DNA from: SKLM01 sp964450435 | GTDB taxonomy: Bacteria; Chloroflexota; Anaerolineae; B4-G1 | Direction: 5' to 3' | Length of the DNA stretch: 8,560 nt | NCBI GenBank assembly: GCA_964450435.1 | Contig: CAYVCX010000091.1 | Coordinates: 1-8,560 of the forward strand | Shown: in pieces, positions 1 to 6,092 of the stretch | Numbering within the stretch: position 1 is the stretch's first letter | Layout of the letters: the number at the start of each line of letters is the position of its first letter | Translations under genes and position numbers: made by a program | Notes under the pieces: model-generated | Seen by the model: the letters and a program-made list of their open reading frames with translations, nothing else | Database searches by the model: none | Told to the model about the DNA's origin: nothing

Positions 1-54
1 AGGAAGTCGCGCAGTTGATCCGGAGAAGCGTATTATGTATAGGGAGGAACACTG

Positions 55-201
55 ATGTTATTCTTACCCCGTGAAGAGGGGCAGGGCCTGGTGGAGTACG
101 CGCTGATTCTTGTTCTGGTCGCCATTGTTGTGATTGCGGTTTTGGCGCTCCTGGGCCCAGCCATCGGGAACGTCTTCAGCGAGATTATGACGGCCATATA
201 A
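55..201 (+). CDS. Flp/Fap-type (type IVb) pilin, 48 aa
   Basis: This tiny ORF encodes a class IVb (Flp) prepilin, the subunit of thin Tad-type adhesive pili. Seen: a short basic/acidic leader MLFLPREEG, then QGLVEYALILVLVAIVV, a hydrophobic helix of about 25 residues, and a short tail ending SEIMTAI. The family cleavage motif G^XXXXEY is met exactly: G9 is followed by Q10, with E14 at +5 and Y15 at +6. A TadV-type prepilin peptidase would leave a mature pilin of 39 residues. The start is supported by AGGGAGG at 41-47, 7 nt before the ATG. No other tad gene is in the window. The gene stands alone with its own terminator, which suits an abundant monocistronic pilin message. Its upstream promoter is largely outside the window. 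Such very short Flp pilins are common in Chloroflexota and Actinobacteria. Confidence 0.9.
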   Translation: MLFLPREEGQGLVEYALILVLVAIVVIAVLALLGPAIGNVFSEIMTAI

Positions 202-228
202 TCGCAACTCACTGACGACGGCGCTGTA

Positions 229-264
229 GCGAGAGGCCCCGCATTGTCGGGGCTTCTCGCTTTT
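229..264 (+). terminator. Intrinsic terminator after the pilin gene
   Basis: A 13-bp stem (229-241 with 248-260, one G-U pair) closes a 6-nt loop CATTGT and is followed by TTTT at 261-264. It lies 27 nt after the pilin stop codon. On the opposite strand the hairpin is not followed by a U-tract, so it should stop plus-strand transcription only. Confidence 0.9.
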
Positions 265-399
265 GGGAGGCTGTCGGCCTGACCGGACGGGCCCGAGGTC
301 GGCCGCGGCAGCGACGAGAATATCGCCGCGGCGGGTTCACCGTCTGACGGCCGCGAGAGTCCTCCTCTCAACTGCGCTCCGGTTCGCTCCCATCGGCAT

Positions 400-432
400 G
401 ACAGGAGCGGGTGAGATTCCTCCACTCCTGTC
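400..432. repeat. 11-bp inverted repeat in the convergent pilin/glnA gap
   Basis: GACAGGAGCGG (400-410) is complementary to CCACTCCTGTC (422-432) with one wobble pair, around an 11-nt loop. It sits between the pilin terminator and the glnA stop codon, in a stretch (265-461) where I see no gene. Neither strand has a U-tract after it, so it is not a canonical intrinsic terminator. It may instead stabilise the 3' end of the glnA message or mark a protein-binding site. Function unknown. Confidence 0.5.
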
Positions 433-436
433 CGCT

Positions 437-454
437 ACAAACGCCAAGAGGCGC
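437..454 (-). terminator. Weak candidate terminator after glnA
   Basis: On the minus strand, 7 nt after the glnA stop, a short stem GCGCC/GGCGT (454-450 with 445-441, outer pair G-U) with loop TCTT runs into TTTGT. The stem is short and the U-tract is poor, so termination here is uncertain. It is the only U-followed hairpin I see beyond glnA on this strand. Confidence 0.3.
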
Positions 455-461
455 CGGCGCG

Positions 462-1802
462 TCAGGCCATCTCCAGATAGCGCTCCAACTCCCAATCGGT
501 GACCTGGATGCGGTACTCGCCCCACTCGGCCCGCTTGGCACGCAGGAAGACGTCGCTGATGTCCGCGCCCAGGGCCTCTTTGATCACTTCGTCCTGCTCC
601 AGCGCGTCCAGGGCCTCGGCCAGAGTGCCCGGCAGGGTACCGATGGCTCGTTCGTCCAGGTCGTGCTGCTTGAAGTCGTAGACGTCCTCGTTGACCGGTG
701 CCGGGGGCATCAGATCCCGCTCGATCCCATCGAGCCCGGCCACGAGCATCACGGCAAAAGCCAGGTAGGGATTGGTGCTGGGATCGGGGCAGCGCAGCTC
801 GATGCGCGTCGCCGAAGTCTCCATCCCGTGGGCTGGCACGCGAATCAACGACGAGCGGTTGAGCTGGGCCCAGCAGATGTAGGCGGGGGCTTCATAACCG
901 GGCGTCAGGCGCTTGTAGCTATTCACCGTGGGGGCGACGACGGCAGCAAGGGCCCGCGCGTGCTCCAGTTGACCGGCAATGAAGTTGTAGGCCAGCCGCG
1001 ACAGCTGGTGCTCATCACTGCTATCGTGGAACAGATTACGTCCCTCGGCATTGAAGAGGCTCTGATGCGTATGCATGCCCGAACCATTGATGCCGAAGAT
1101 CGGCTTCGGCATGAAGCTGGCATACAGCCCGTGGGCGGCAGCCACCCCGCGCACCGTGTACTTGAAGGTGACGGCGTTGTCGGCGCTGGTCAGGGCATCC
1201 GCGTAGCGAAAGTCGATCTCGTGCTGCCCGGTGGCCACCTCGTGGTGGCTCGATTCCACGTGCATGCCGAGGGCTTCCAGGGCCAGGATGATCTCGCTGC
1301 GCACCTGCTGGGCTTCGTCGCGCGGCGAGAAGTCGAAGTAGCTGCCCACGTCGTGGGGCACCGGACGGGTCGGATGGTCCTTGTTCGGCTCTCCATCGCG
1401 CCTGAACAGGAAGAACTCCAGCTCTGGTCCCACGTTGTAGGTGTATCCCAGCTCCTCGGCGCGTGCAAGGGCGTGCTTCAACACCTGCCGCGGCACGTGG
1501 AGCGACGGCCGACCGCCGGCCCCATAGACGTCACAGATGATCCGCGCCCTGCGCCGTTCTGGCGCGCTCCAGGGCAGCACCCGGTACGTGTCGACGTCCG
1601 GGATGAGCCGAAGATCGCTCTCGAAGATACGGGCGAATCCCTCAATCGAGGATCCGTCGAACCAGACCCCCTCGTCAACAGCGCCCTCCAGCCGGCCAAC
1701 GGGGATCGTGACGCTCTTGATGGTTCCCATCACGTCGGTGAACTGGAGACTGACGAACCGCACGCCATCCTTCTCTACACGCTTCAGCAGATCGTTTGCC
1801 AT
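462..1802 (-). CDS. glnA: Type I glutamine synthetase, short alpha-like form
   Basis: Glutamine synthetase makes glutamine from glutamate, ammonia and ATP in the cytoplasm and is the main ammonia-assimilating enzyme. The protein has 446 aa: the GSI beta-grasp domain (about 1-110) and the catalytic domain (about 115-446). Metal and substrate residues are all present: E127 and E129 (GPELEF), E188 and E195 (HHEVATGQHE), H244 (NGSGMH), E304 (PGYEAP) and E335 (RIELR). The length and the absence of a beta-type insertion indicate the GSI-alpha group, which lacks the adenylylation loop and is controlled by direct feedback and transcription. R58 in EGFARI aligns with the Bacillus Arg62 used for feedback inhibition. 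Small departures from the usual motifs are T191 for Pro and S318 in NRSSLIRVP, where Pro is common. Start: AAGGAGG lies 4 nt before the ATG. It is 38 nt downstream of aspS on the same strand, so co-transcription is likely. Confidence 0.95.
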   Translation of the reverse strand: MANDLLKRVEKDGVRFVSLQFTDVMGTIKSVTIPVGRLEGAVDEGVWFDGSSIEGFARIFESDLRLIPDVDTYRVLPWSAPERRRARIICDVYGAGGRPSLHVPRQVLKHALARAEELGYTYNVGPELEFFLFRRDGEPNKDHPTRPVPHDVGSYFDFSPRDEAQQVRSEIILALEALGMHVESSHHEVATGQHEIDFRYADALTSADNAVTFKYTVRGVAAAHGLYASFMPKPIFGINGSGMHTHQSLFNAEGRNLFHDSSDEHQLSRLAYNFIAGQLEHARALAAVVAPTVNSYKRLTPGYEAPAYICWAQLNRSSLIRVPAHGMETSATRIELRCPDPSTNPYLAFAVMLVAGLDGIERDLMPPAPVNEDVYDFKQHDLDERAIGTLPGTLAEALDALEQDEVIKEALGADISDVFLRAKRAEWGEYRIQVTDWELERYLEMA

Positions 1803-1840
1803 GGCTCCTCCTTGAATCTCAACGAACCCATCCTGCTTCC

Positions 1841-3610
1841 CTACTCCACAATGCGTAGGTGCAACTCATCCAACTGATCTTGCTCCACGGGCGAAGGGGC
1901 CCCGGCCATGAGATCCTTCGCCTGCTGCGTCTTGGGAAAGGCGATCACCTCGCGGATGTTCGGCTCCCCGGCCAGCAGCATCACCAGACGATCGATGCCG
2001 GGTGCGATGCCGCCGTGGGGCGGCGTCCCGTACTCGAAGGCTTCAAGCATATGTCCAAACCGCTCGGCAGCCTCTGCCGCCTCAAGGCCGATCAAGTCGA
2101 AGATCCGCTCCTGCACGTCACGCTGATGAATACGGATGCTGCCGCCGGCGATCTCCTCGCCGTTGCAGACAAGATCGTACTGCTGACCGCGGGCCGCCCC
2201 GGGCTGGGACTCGAGAAGGGGCAGGTCCTCCGGCATTGGGGCGGTGAAAAGGTGATGGCTGGGATCCCAGCGCTTCCCCTCCTCGTCCCATTCAAATAGA
2301 GGGAAGTCGACCACCCAACAGAAGGCCATCGTGCGATCGGCGTGGTCCAACAGGCCCAGCCACGCAGCGACCTCGAGACGGAGCGCTCCCAGGGTCGAGT
2401 TGACCACGTCACGTTCATCGGCAACGAAGAGCAACAGGTCGCCCGGTTCGGCTTCAGTTCGCTCGATAATCCGGGCAACCTCCCCGTCAGTCAGGTGCCT
2501 GGCGAACGAGGATCGAATCTCCTCGCTATCATCCAGGGCCAGCCACGCCAGGCCCTTGGCCCCCTCGTTCCGGGCCAACTCGGTCAACTCGTCGATCTGG
2601 CTGCGGCTATACTCACCGCAGCCGGGGGCGCAGATGCCCTTCACCAATCCTCCGGAGCCGACGACAGCGCTGAAGATCCGGAACTCACTCTCGGCGACCA
2701 CGTCCGAGACGTCCACTAACTCCATCCCAAAGCGAACGTCGGGCCGGTCGGTGCCAAAGCGATCCATGGCCTCCGCGTACGAGAGGCGTGGGAAGGGCTG
2801 GGCGAGAAGCTCGCATTCGGAGCACTCCTCGACGATGCCGATCATCAACTCCTCGGTCAACGCCATCACGTCGTCGCGCTCGACGAAGCTCATCTCCAGG
2901 TCAAGCTGGGTGAACTCGGGCTGGCGGTCGCCGCGTTGATCCTCGTCGCGGAAGCAGCGGGCGATCTGGAAATACCGCTCATATCCGGCGACCATCAAGA
3001 GCTGCTTCAGCTGCTGTGGCGATTGAGGCAGGGCGTAGAAATGGCCGGGGTAGAGGCGGCTGGGCACCAGGTAGTCCCGCGCACCTTCGGGCGTGCTCTT
3101 GAACAGAATCGGCGTCTCCACCTCGACGAAACCAGAGTCATCGAGGTAGTCGCGAATGTACTTGACGACCCGGTGACGGAGCAGAAGGTTGCGCTGCATA
3201 CGCTGGCGACGCAGGTCCAGATAGCGGTACTGGAGCCGGAGCAGCTCGTCGACGGGATGGTCATCGTAGATGTAGAAGGGAGGCGTCTTGGCTGGATTGA
3301 GTATCTCAAGCTCGTCCGCCACCACTTCGATCTTTCCGGTGGGCATCTCGGGGTTGACCAGGCCTTCAGGTCGAGCGCGGACCCTGCCCCTGATGCGCAC
3401 CACGTACTCGTTGCGTACCTCCTGGGCCGTCTGGTGAGAGTCCCGATCGACGTCGGGATTCGTCACCACCTGCACCATCCCCGAGCGGTCGCGGAGGTCA
3501 ATGAAGACAAGTCCGCCGTGATCGCGGCGACGATTCACCCAACCCGCAAGCACAACCTCTCGCCCCACGTCTTGAATACCCAGATCTCTACAGTCGTGCG
3601 ATTTTAGCAT
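1841..3610 (-). CDS. aspS: Aspartyl-tRNA synthetase, predicted non-discriminating (Asp/Asn)
   Basis: This class II synthetase charges tRNA with aspartate. From ATG 3610 it has 589 aa, the normal bacterial length. In order: an N-terminal OB-fold anticodon-binding domain (about 1-105, with GWVNRRRDHGG), the catalytic core split by the bacterial GAD insertion (about 290-420), motif 1 around FVEVETPIL (161-169), motif 2 FRDEDQRGDRQPEFTQLD (220-237) and motif 3 GIAPGIDRLVMLL (534-546). H31 and G83 match the residues linked to non-discriminating bacterial AspRS (His31/Gly81 in Pseudomonas), whereas discriminating enzymes such as E. coli have Leu and Lys there. It is therefore predicted to make both Asp-tRNA-Asp and Asp-tRNA-Asn, the latter needing GatCAB. 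Start: GAGGAG lies 6 nt before ATG 3610; an adjacent ATG at 3613 is possible. An in-frame upstream ATG at 3679 overlaps the leader and is unlikely. The gene is expressed through the leader at 3614-3841. Confidence 0.95.
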   Translation of the reverse strand: MLKSHDCRDLGIQDVGREVVLAGWVNRRRDHGGLVFIDLRDRSGMVQVVTNPDVDRDSHQTAQEVRNEYVVRIRGRVRARPEGLVNPEMPTGKIEVVADELEILNPAKTPPFYIYDDHPVDELLRLQYRYLDLRRQRMQRNLLLRHRVVKYIRDYLDDSGFVEVETPILFKSTPEGARDYLVPSRLYPGHFYALPQSPQQLKQLLMVAGYERYFQIARCFRDEDQRGDRQPEFTQLDLEMSFVERDDVMALTEELMIGIVEECSECELLAQPFPRLSYAEAMDRFGTDRPDVRFGMELVDVSDVVAESEFRIFSAVVGSGGLVKGICAPGCGEYSRSQIDELTELARNEGAKGLAWLALDDSEEIRSSFARHLTDGEVARIIERTEAEPGDLLLFVADERDVVNSTLGALRLEVAAWLGLLDHADRTMAFCWVVDFPLFEWDEEGKRWDPSHHLFTAPMPEDLPLLESQPGAARGQQYDLVCNGEEIAGGSIRIHQRDVQERIFDLIGLEAAEAAERFGHMLEAFEYGTPPHGGIAPGIDRLVMLLAGEPNIREVIAFPKTQQAKDLMAGAPSPVEQDQLDELHLRIVE

Positions 3611-3686
3611 CATCGACTCCTCGGCATCTCCGTCGCGCTGCTCCTCAGACTGGTACGTCCAGCTGGCCCAGATGAACACTCACAAC

Positions 3687-3711
3687 AAAAAACCGCCCAA
3701 TGTTGGGCGGC
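3687..3711 (-). terminator. Intrinsic terminator inside the aspS leader
   Basis: On the minus strand CCGCCCAA (3710-3703) and TTGGGCGG (3700-3693) form a GC-rich stem, extended by a G-U pair at its base. The innermost pairs probably open to give a small ACAT or AACATT loop. TTTTTT follows at 3692-3687. It lies about 75 nt upstream of the aspS start and downstream of the aspS promoter, so it can only act as an attenuator or as a stop for read-through from the upstream operon. Confidence 0.88.
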
Positions 3712-3732
3712 TTACCTTGACGCACTCAAATG

Positions 3733-3828
3733 TCATAAGAGACACATCGTCGACCGCCCCCTGTAGCCGGGGTTACGCTGATCACCCTGCTGATTGCTAT
3801 CGGCGACCGACCGAGAAAGACAGAACAT
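3733..3828 (-). CDS. Candidate leader peptide rich in Asp/Asn/Gln (31 aa)
   Basis: A short ORF starts 12 nt into the predicted aspS transcript. GGAGG (3840-3836) lies 7 nt before ATG 3828, an ideal ribosome-binding site. The peptide begins MFCLSRSVA. Residues 10-19 are DSNQQGDQRN: two Asp, two Asn and three Gln in ten codons (3801-3772). It ends in MCLL and a TGA at 3735-3733, 22 nt before the terminator stem. The segment GGGGGCGG over codons 23-25 is the proposed antiterminator strand. There is no signal peptide or recognisable domain, and the product is probably degraded, with the act of translation as the function. The amino-acid bias matches the tRNAs served by a non-discriminating AspRS (Asp, Asn) and the product of the downstream glnA (Gln). 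No homologue is known to me. The ORF could be fortuitous, but its ribosome-binding site and placement argue against that. Confidence 0.55.
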   Translation of the reverse strand: MFCLSRSVADSNQQGDQRNPGYRGRSTMCLL

Positions 3829-3847
3829 TGCTTTGCCTCCACGGCGG

Positions 3848-3875
3848 AGTATAGCATGGATCCGAAGCGTGTCAA
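3848..3875 (-). promoter_or_regulatory. Sigma70-type promoter of aspS-glnA
   Basis: On the minus strand TTGACA (3875-3870, perfect -35) and TATACT (3853-3848, 5/6 match to -10) are separated by 16 bp. The start point is expected near 3841, giving a leader of about 230 nt with a ribosome-binding site almost at its 5' end. Confidence 0.85.
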
Positions 3876-3941
3876 GCAAGACGTCCTTCTCCGAGGCATC
3901 ACAGATCCAGAATGCGGCGAGGCCGTCGGCACCTCGACGAC

Positions 3942-3969
3942 CCTGCAGCGGGCCCTGTGGGGCTGCAGG
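3942..3969. repeat. GC-rich hairpin between the two minus-strand operons
   Basis: CCTGCAGC (3942-3949) and GCTGCAGG (3962-3969) form a perfect 8-bp stem, with a further CCC/GGG pairing possible inside. It lies in the 177-nt spacer (3876-4052) between the glycosyltransferase stop and the aspS promoter. A second small stem, GGCAC/GTGCC (3991-3995 and 4003-4007), and a palindrome TGAGGCCTCA (4031-4040) lie beside it. No U-tract follows on the minus strand, so these are at best weak or factor-dependent 3' ends of the upstream operon. I see no gene here. Confidence 0.4.
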
Positions 3970-4052
3970 TATCTCTCACGCTCCGAGGCGGGCACACCGG
4001 TAGTGCCGATCACCGGGAGCGAGGGAATGATGAGGCCTCAGACCGTCTTCGC

Positions 4053-6092
4053 CTACGGAGCATCAACGGTGACGTCGCCCAGTAGCACGTGATCGCCGAT
4101 CGCCTCGCCGTCGACGGCCGCGGGAAGGCGCTCGCCGGTGACCGCGTGGTAAACAGCAACGACGAGCGAATACTGTCCGGGCGGGAGAGCCTGGGGCAGC
4201 AGGATCCCGTAGCGATCGATGAGGACCTGACCCCGCTCCCAATTGCTGGTTGGCGCCAGGCCGTCGCGAGGCACCGTATCGACCTGAGCCGAGAGACTCC
4301 CTTCATTGTCAAGGATCTGGAGCGTAACCTTGTACGGATCCTCGATGGCGGTCCCCGCCTCCCAGAAGAGCGTCACCGGGACGACATCGCCAGGCTCAAA
4401 GGGCACGACCTGCGCCACGGCGTAACCCTGAAGCAGGATGAGCGCATCACCCCCGGCAGGCGAGTCCGCAACCGAGCCCCCAAACCAGACATCCAGAGCT
4501 GTCTGGGGACGCCCGGGAAGAGGGGCCACACCGTAGGTGGCCAGGCGCACGTCGCCATACCACCGCTCGCCGGATTTGTATGCGTGGTCAGCCAGCGACG
4601 ACTCGACATACCTGGCCGGATCGGCTTCTGCATGGCCCCAGTAGAGCACGAACAGGCGTTCATACTCTCGCAGGATAGGGATGACGAATCGTTTCACCTC
4701 GTCAGATGACGGGCGATAAGGAGCCGGGTAGACGTGGCGATCGGGATAGTAGTAGGTGAACACCTCCCACTGGTTGGGGGCGTTCAGGATGACGGCATCG
4801 CCGTCACGCCGCATATCCTCGATGTCGGCAGCGATCTGCCGGTAGTCGTCGCGATAATAGGCGGGGTTGAAGTAGAGGTTGCGGAGGGAGGGATAGACGA
4901 GGGCAGCGACGGCGAGGGCAACGAGGGCCCGAGCCGCGGGACGGAAGCCAACACTCCCAGGATGGGATGGGCGAACCAGAGCTCGCAGACACGAGGCCAG
5001 AAGATCTCCCAGTCTGCGCACGCCGCGAGCGACTAGGATGTGAAAAGGGAGGAGGGTGACGATGAGGAACTTCAGCCAGGCCGGTTTGTAGAGATCAAGG
5101 GCGAAGAAGAGGGCCAGGGGAATGAGAAGGTATGCCAGAACGCCAGCGGTAGCTGCCTGGTCCGACAGGCCGAGTCTCTGGCGCGGGCGATCGCGGGTCC
5201 GCCAGGATCCCACGCCAAGCAAGAGCAAACCGCCGGTCACCATAAACGGCACAGCGGCCTGGTTGAGGGGCAGCGTCACGCCGACGGTCAGGACGCGCAG
5301 CACGTCAAGGAAGGCGGACCCCAGATGATACCCGCCCCCGACAGAGCGCCAACCGGCAGCCGCCAGCGCCCTGGGCAGCCAGGGGAGATAGCAGACGAGC
5401 ACGGCTGTCTGCGCCCCGGCCCACGCAGCGAGAGACCACCAGGAGGGACCGCCGCGCCGAAGCCGAACCAACCACCATGCACCAAAGACGACGTTGTGCG
5501 CAACCACCACGAAAACAAAGGCATAGTGAGTATAGAGACCGGCGGCGTTAGCAAGGACGTACCCGATCAGCAGGGCCGGTTTCATGGAGCGCGACGTCCA
5601 TCTTGAGCTGGTCAACGGCAGGCTGCGGAAGGCAAAGAAGGTAGCCAGAGCGGACAGGAATCCCAAGAGGGCGTACATACGCGCCTCCTGAGAGTAGTAC
5701 ACGGCGAAGGGAGACAGAGCAGCGAGGAAGGCCGCGATGAGCCCTGTGGACTCGTCGAGGAGACGACGGCCGAGAAGGTGCGTGAGCACGATGAGGGCCA
5801 GGCCGGCCACGGCGGAGAGAGAACGGAGGGCAAACTCGCTCTCCCCGAACCCCGCCCGCCAGTAATGGAGCAGGAGATAGTAGCCCGGCGGATGGATGTC
5901 TCCGGCGGCCCCCTCCACGATCAGATCAAGCGATCGCTCCGCCATACGGGCTGCGTTGCCCTCATCGTTCCAGAACGACTGAGCATCGAGACGATAGAAA
6001 CGGAGAAACGCTCCCAGCAAGAGGACGGCCAAGAGCAGGACGTGGGCACGGCTGAAGGAGAACGACAGAGCGGTTCGCCGTCCGCGGCTCAT
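4053..6092 (-). CDS. GT39-like membrane glycosyltransferase with C-terminal domain
   Basis: This 679-aa polytopic membrane protein resembles the PMT/ArnT (GT39, PMT_2) family, which transfers sugars from polyprenyl-phosphate donors on the outer face of the cytoplasmic membrane. Seen: a first membrane span (about 17-33), then the first-loop motif FWNDE (40-44) with the acidic residue expected at the active site, the second motif HPPGYYLLLHYW (67-78) and YYSQEARMY (132-140), both typical of the family. About ten further hydrophobic segments run to about residue 401. A soluble extracytoplasmic part follows (about 410-520), then a beta-rich domain (about 545-679, including PPGQYSLVVAVYH), making it longer than the usual 450-550 aa. 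The ATG overlaps the stop of the preceding gene (ATGA at 6089-6092), so the two are probably translationally coupled. The acceptor is unknown: lipid, surface glycan and protein are all possible. Confidence 0.85.
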   Translation of the reverse strand: MSRGRRTALSFSFSRAHVLLLAVLLLGAFLRFYRLDAQSFWNDEGNAARMAERSLDLIVEGAAGDIHPPGYYLLLHYWRAGFGESEFALRSLSAVAGLALIVLTHLLGRRLLDESTGLIAAFLAALSPFAVYYSQEARMYALLGFLSALATFFAFRSLPLTSSRWTSRSMKPALLIGYVLANAAGLYTHYAFVFVVVAHNVVFGAWWLVRLRRGGPSWWSLAAWAGAQTAVLVCYLPWLPRALAAAGWRSVGGGYHLGSAFLDVLRVLTVGVTLPLNQAAVPFMVTGGLLLLGVGSWRTRDRPRQRLGLSDQAATAGVLAYLLIPLALFFALDLYKPAWLKFLIVTLLPFHILVARGVRRLGDLLASCLRALVRPSHPGSVGFRPAARALVALAVAALVYPSLRNLYFNPAYYRDDYRQIAADIEDMRRDGDAVILNAPNQWEVFTYYYPDRHVYPAPYRPSSDEVKRFVIPILREYERLFVLYWGHAEADPARYVESSLADHAYKSGERWYGDVRLATYGVAPLPGRPQTALDVWFGGSVADSPAGGDALILLQGYAVAQVVPFEPGDVVPVTLFWEAGTAIEDPYKVTLQILDNEGSLSAQVDTVPRDGLAPTSNWERGQVLIDRYGILLPQALPPGQYSLVVAVYHAVTGERLPAAVDGEAIGDHVLLGDVTVDAP

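Larger units (their letters stand above)
3614..3841 (-). promoter_or_regulatory. aspS-glnA attenuator leader (candidate)
   Basis: The aspS mRNA leader predicted from the promoter at 3848-3875 starts near 3841. It contains, in transcription order: a ribosome-binding site, a 31-codon ORF, an intrinsic terminator and the aspS ribosome-binding site. Three mutually exclusive pairings are visible. Segment 1, CCCC (3772-3769), can pair with segment 2, GGGG (in 3761-3757). Segment 2, GGGCGG (3759-3754), can pair with segment 3, CCGCCC (3710-3705), the left terminator arm. Segment 3 pairs with segment 4, GGGCGG (3698-3693), the right terminator arm. A ribosome stalled at codons 16-19 would cover segment 1 and free segment 2 to block the terminator; one that reaches the stop would leave the terminator free. 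No T-box sequence is present. The layout is seen directly; the mechanism is inferred. Confidence 0.6.

Noticed and set aside
1..40. Promoter for the pilin gene (TTGATC at 15-20 with TATTAT at 31-36)
   Set aside because: The spacing is only 10 bp, far from 17, and the region is cut by the window edge.
229..260. Bidirectional use of the pilin terminator for glnA
   Set aside because: The minus-strand hairpin is followed by TACAGC rather than a U-tract, and it lies about 200 nt beyond the glnA stop.
411..1877. Long plus-strand open frame (488 codons) opposite glnA
   Set aside because: It mirrors glnA, whose protein has every catalytic motif. GC-rich codon bias produces such antisense open frames, and this one has no ribosome-binding site or recognisable domain.
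3687..3841. T-box riboswitch upstream of aspS
   Set aside because: The position and terminator fit, but I find no T-box core (an AGGGTGGNACCGCG-like segment with a UGGN bulge) and no convincing Stem I. The leader ORF with alternative stems explains the region better.
3942..3969. Intrinsic terminator for the glycosyltransferase operon
   Set aside because: The stem is stable, but GTCGTCGAGG follows it on the minus strand with no U-tract. I listed it only as a hairpin.
3726..4013. 95-codon minus-strand frame across the aspS promoter and leader
   Set aside because: It runs through the -35/-10 promoter and has no domain. The short ORF in another frame has the good ribosome-binding site.
5040..5606. 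Plus-strand open frame (188 codons) inside the glycosyltransferase gene
   Set aside because: It is antisense to a gene with clear family motifs and membrane spans, and its predicted product is low-complexity Gln/Glu/Arg/Pro-rich with no domain.
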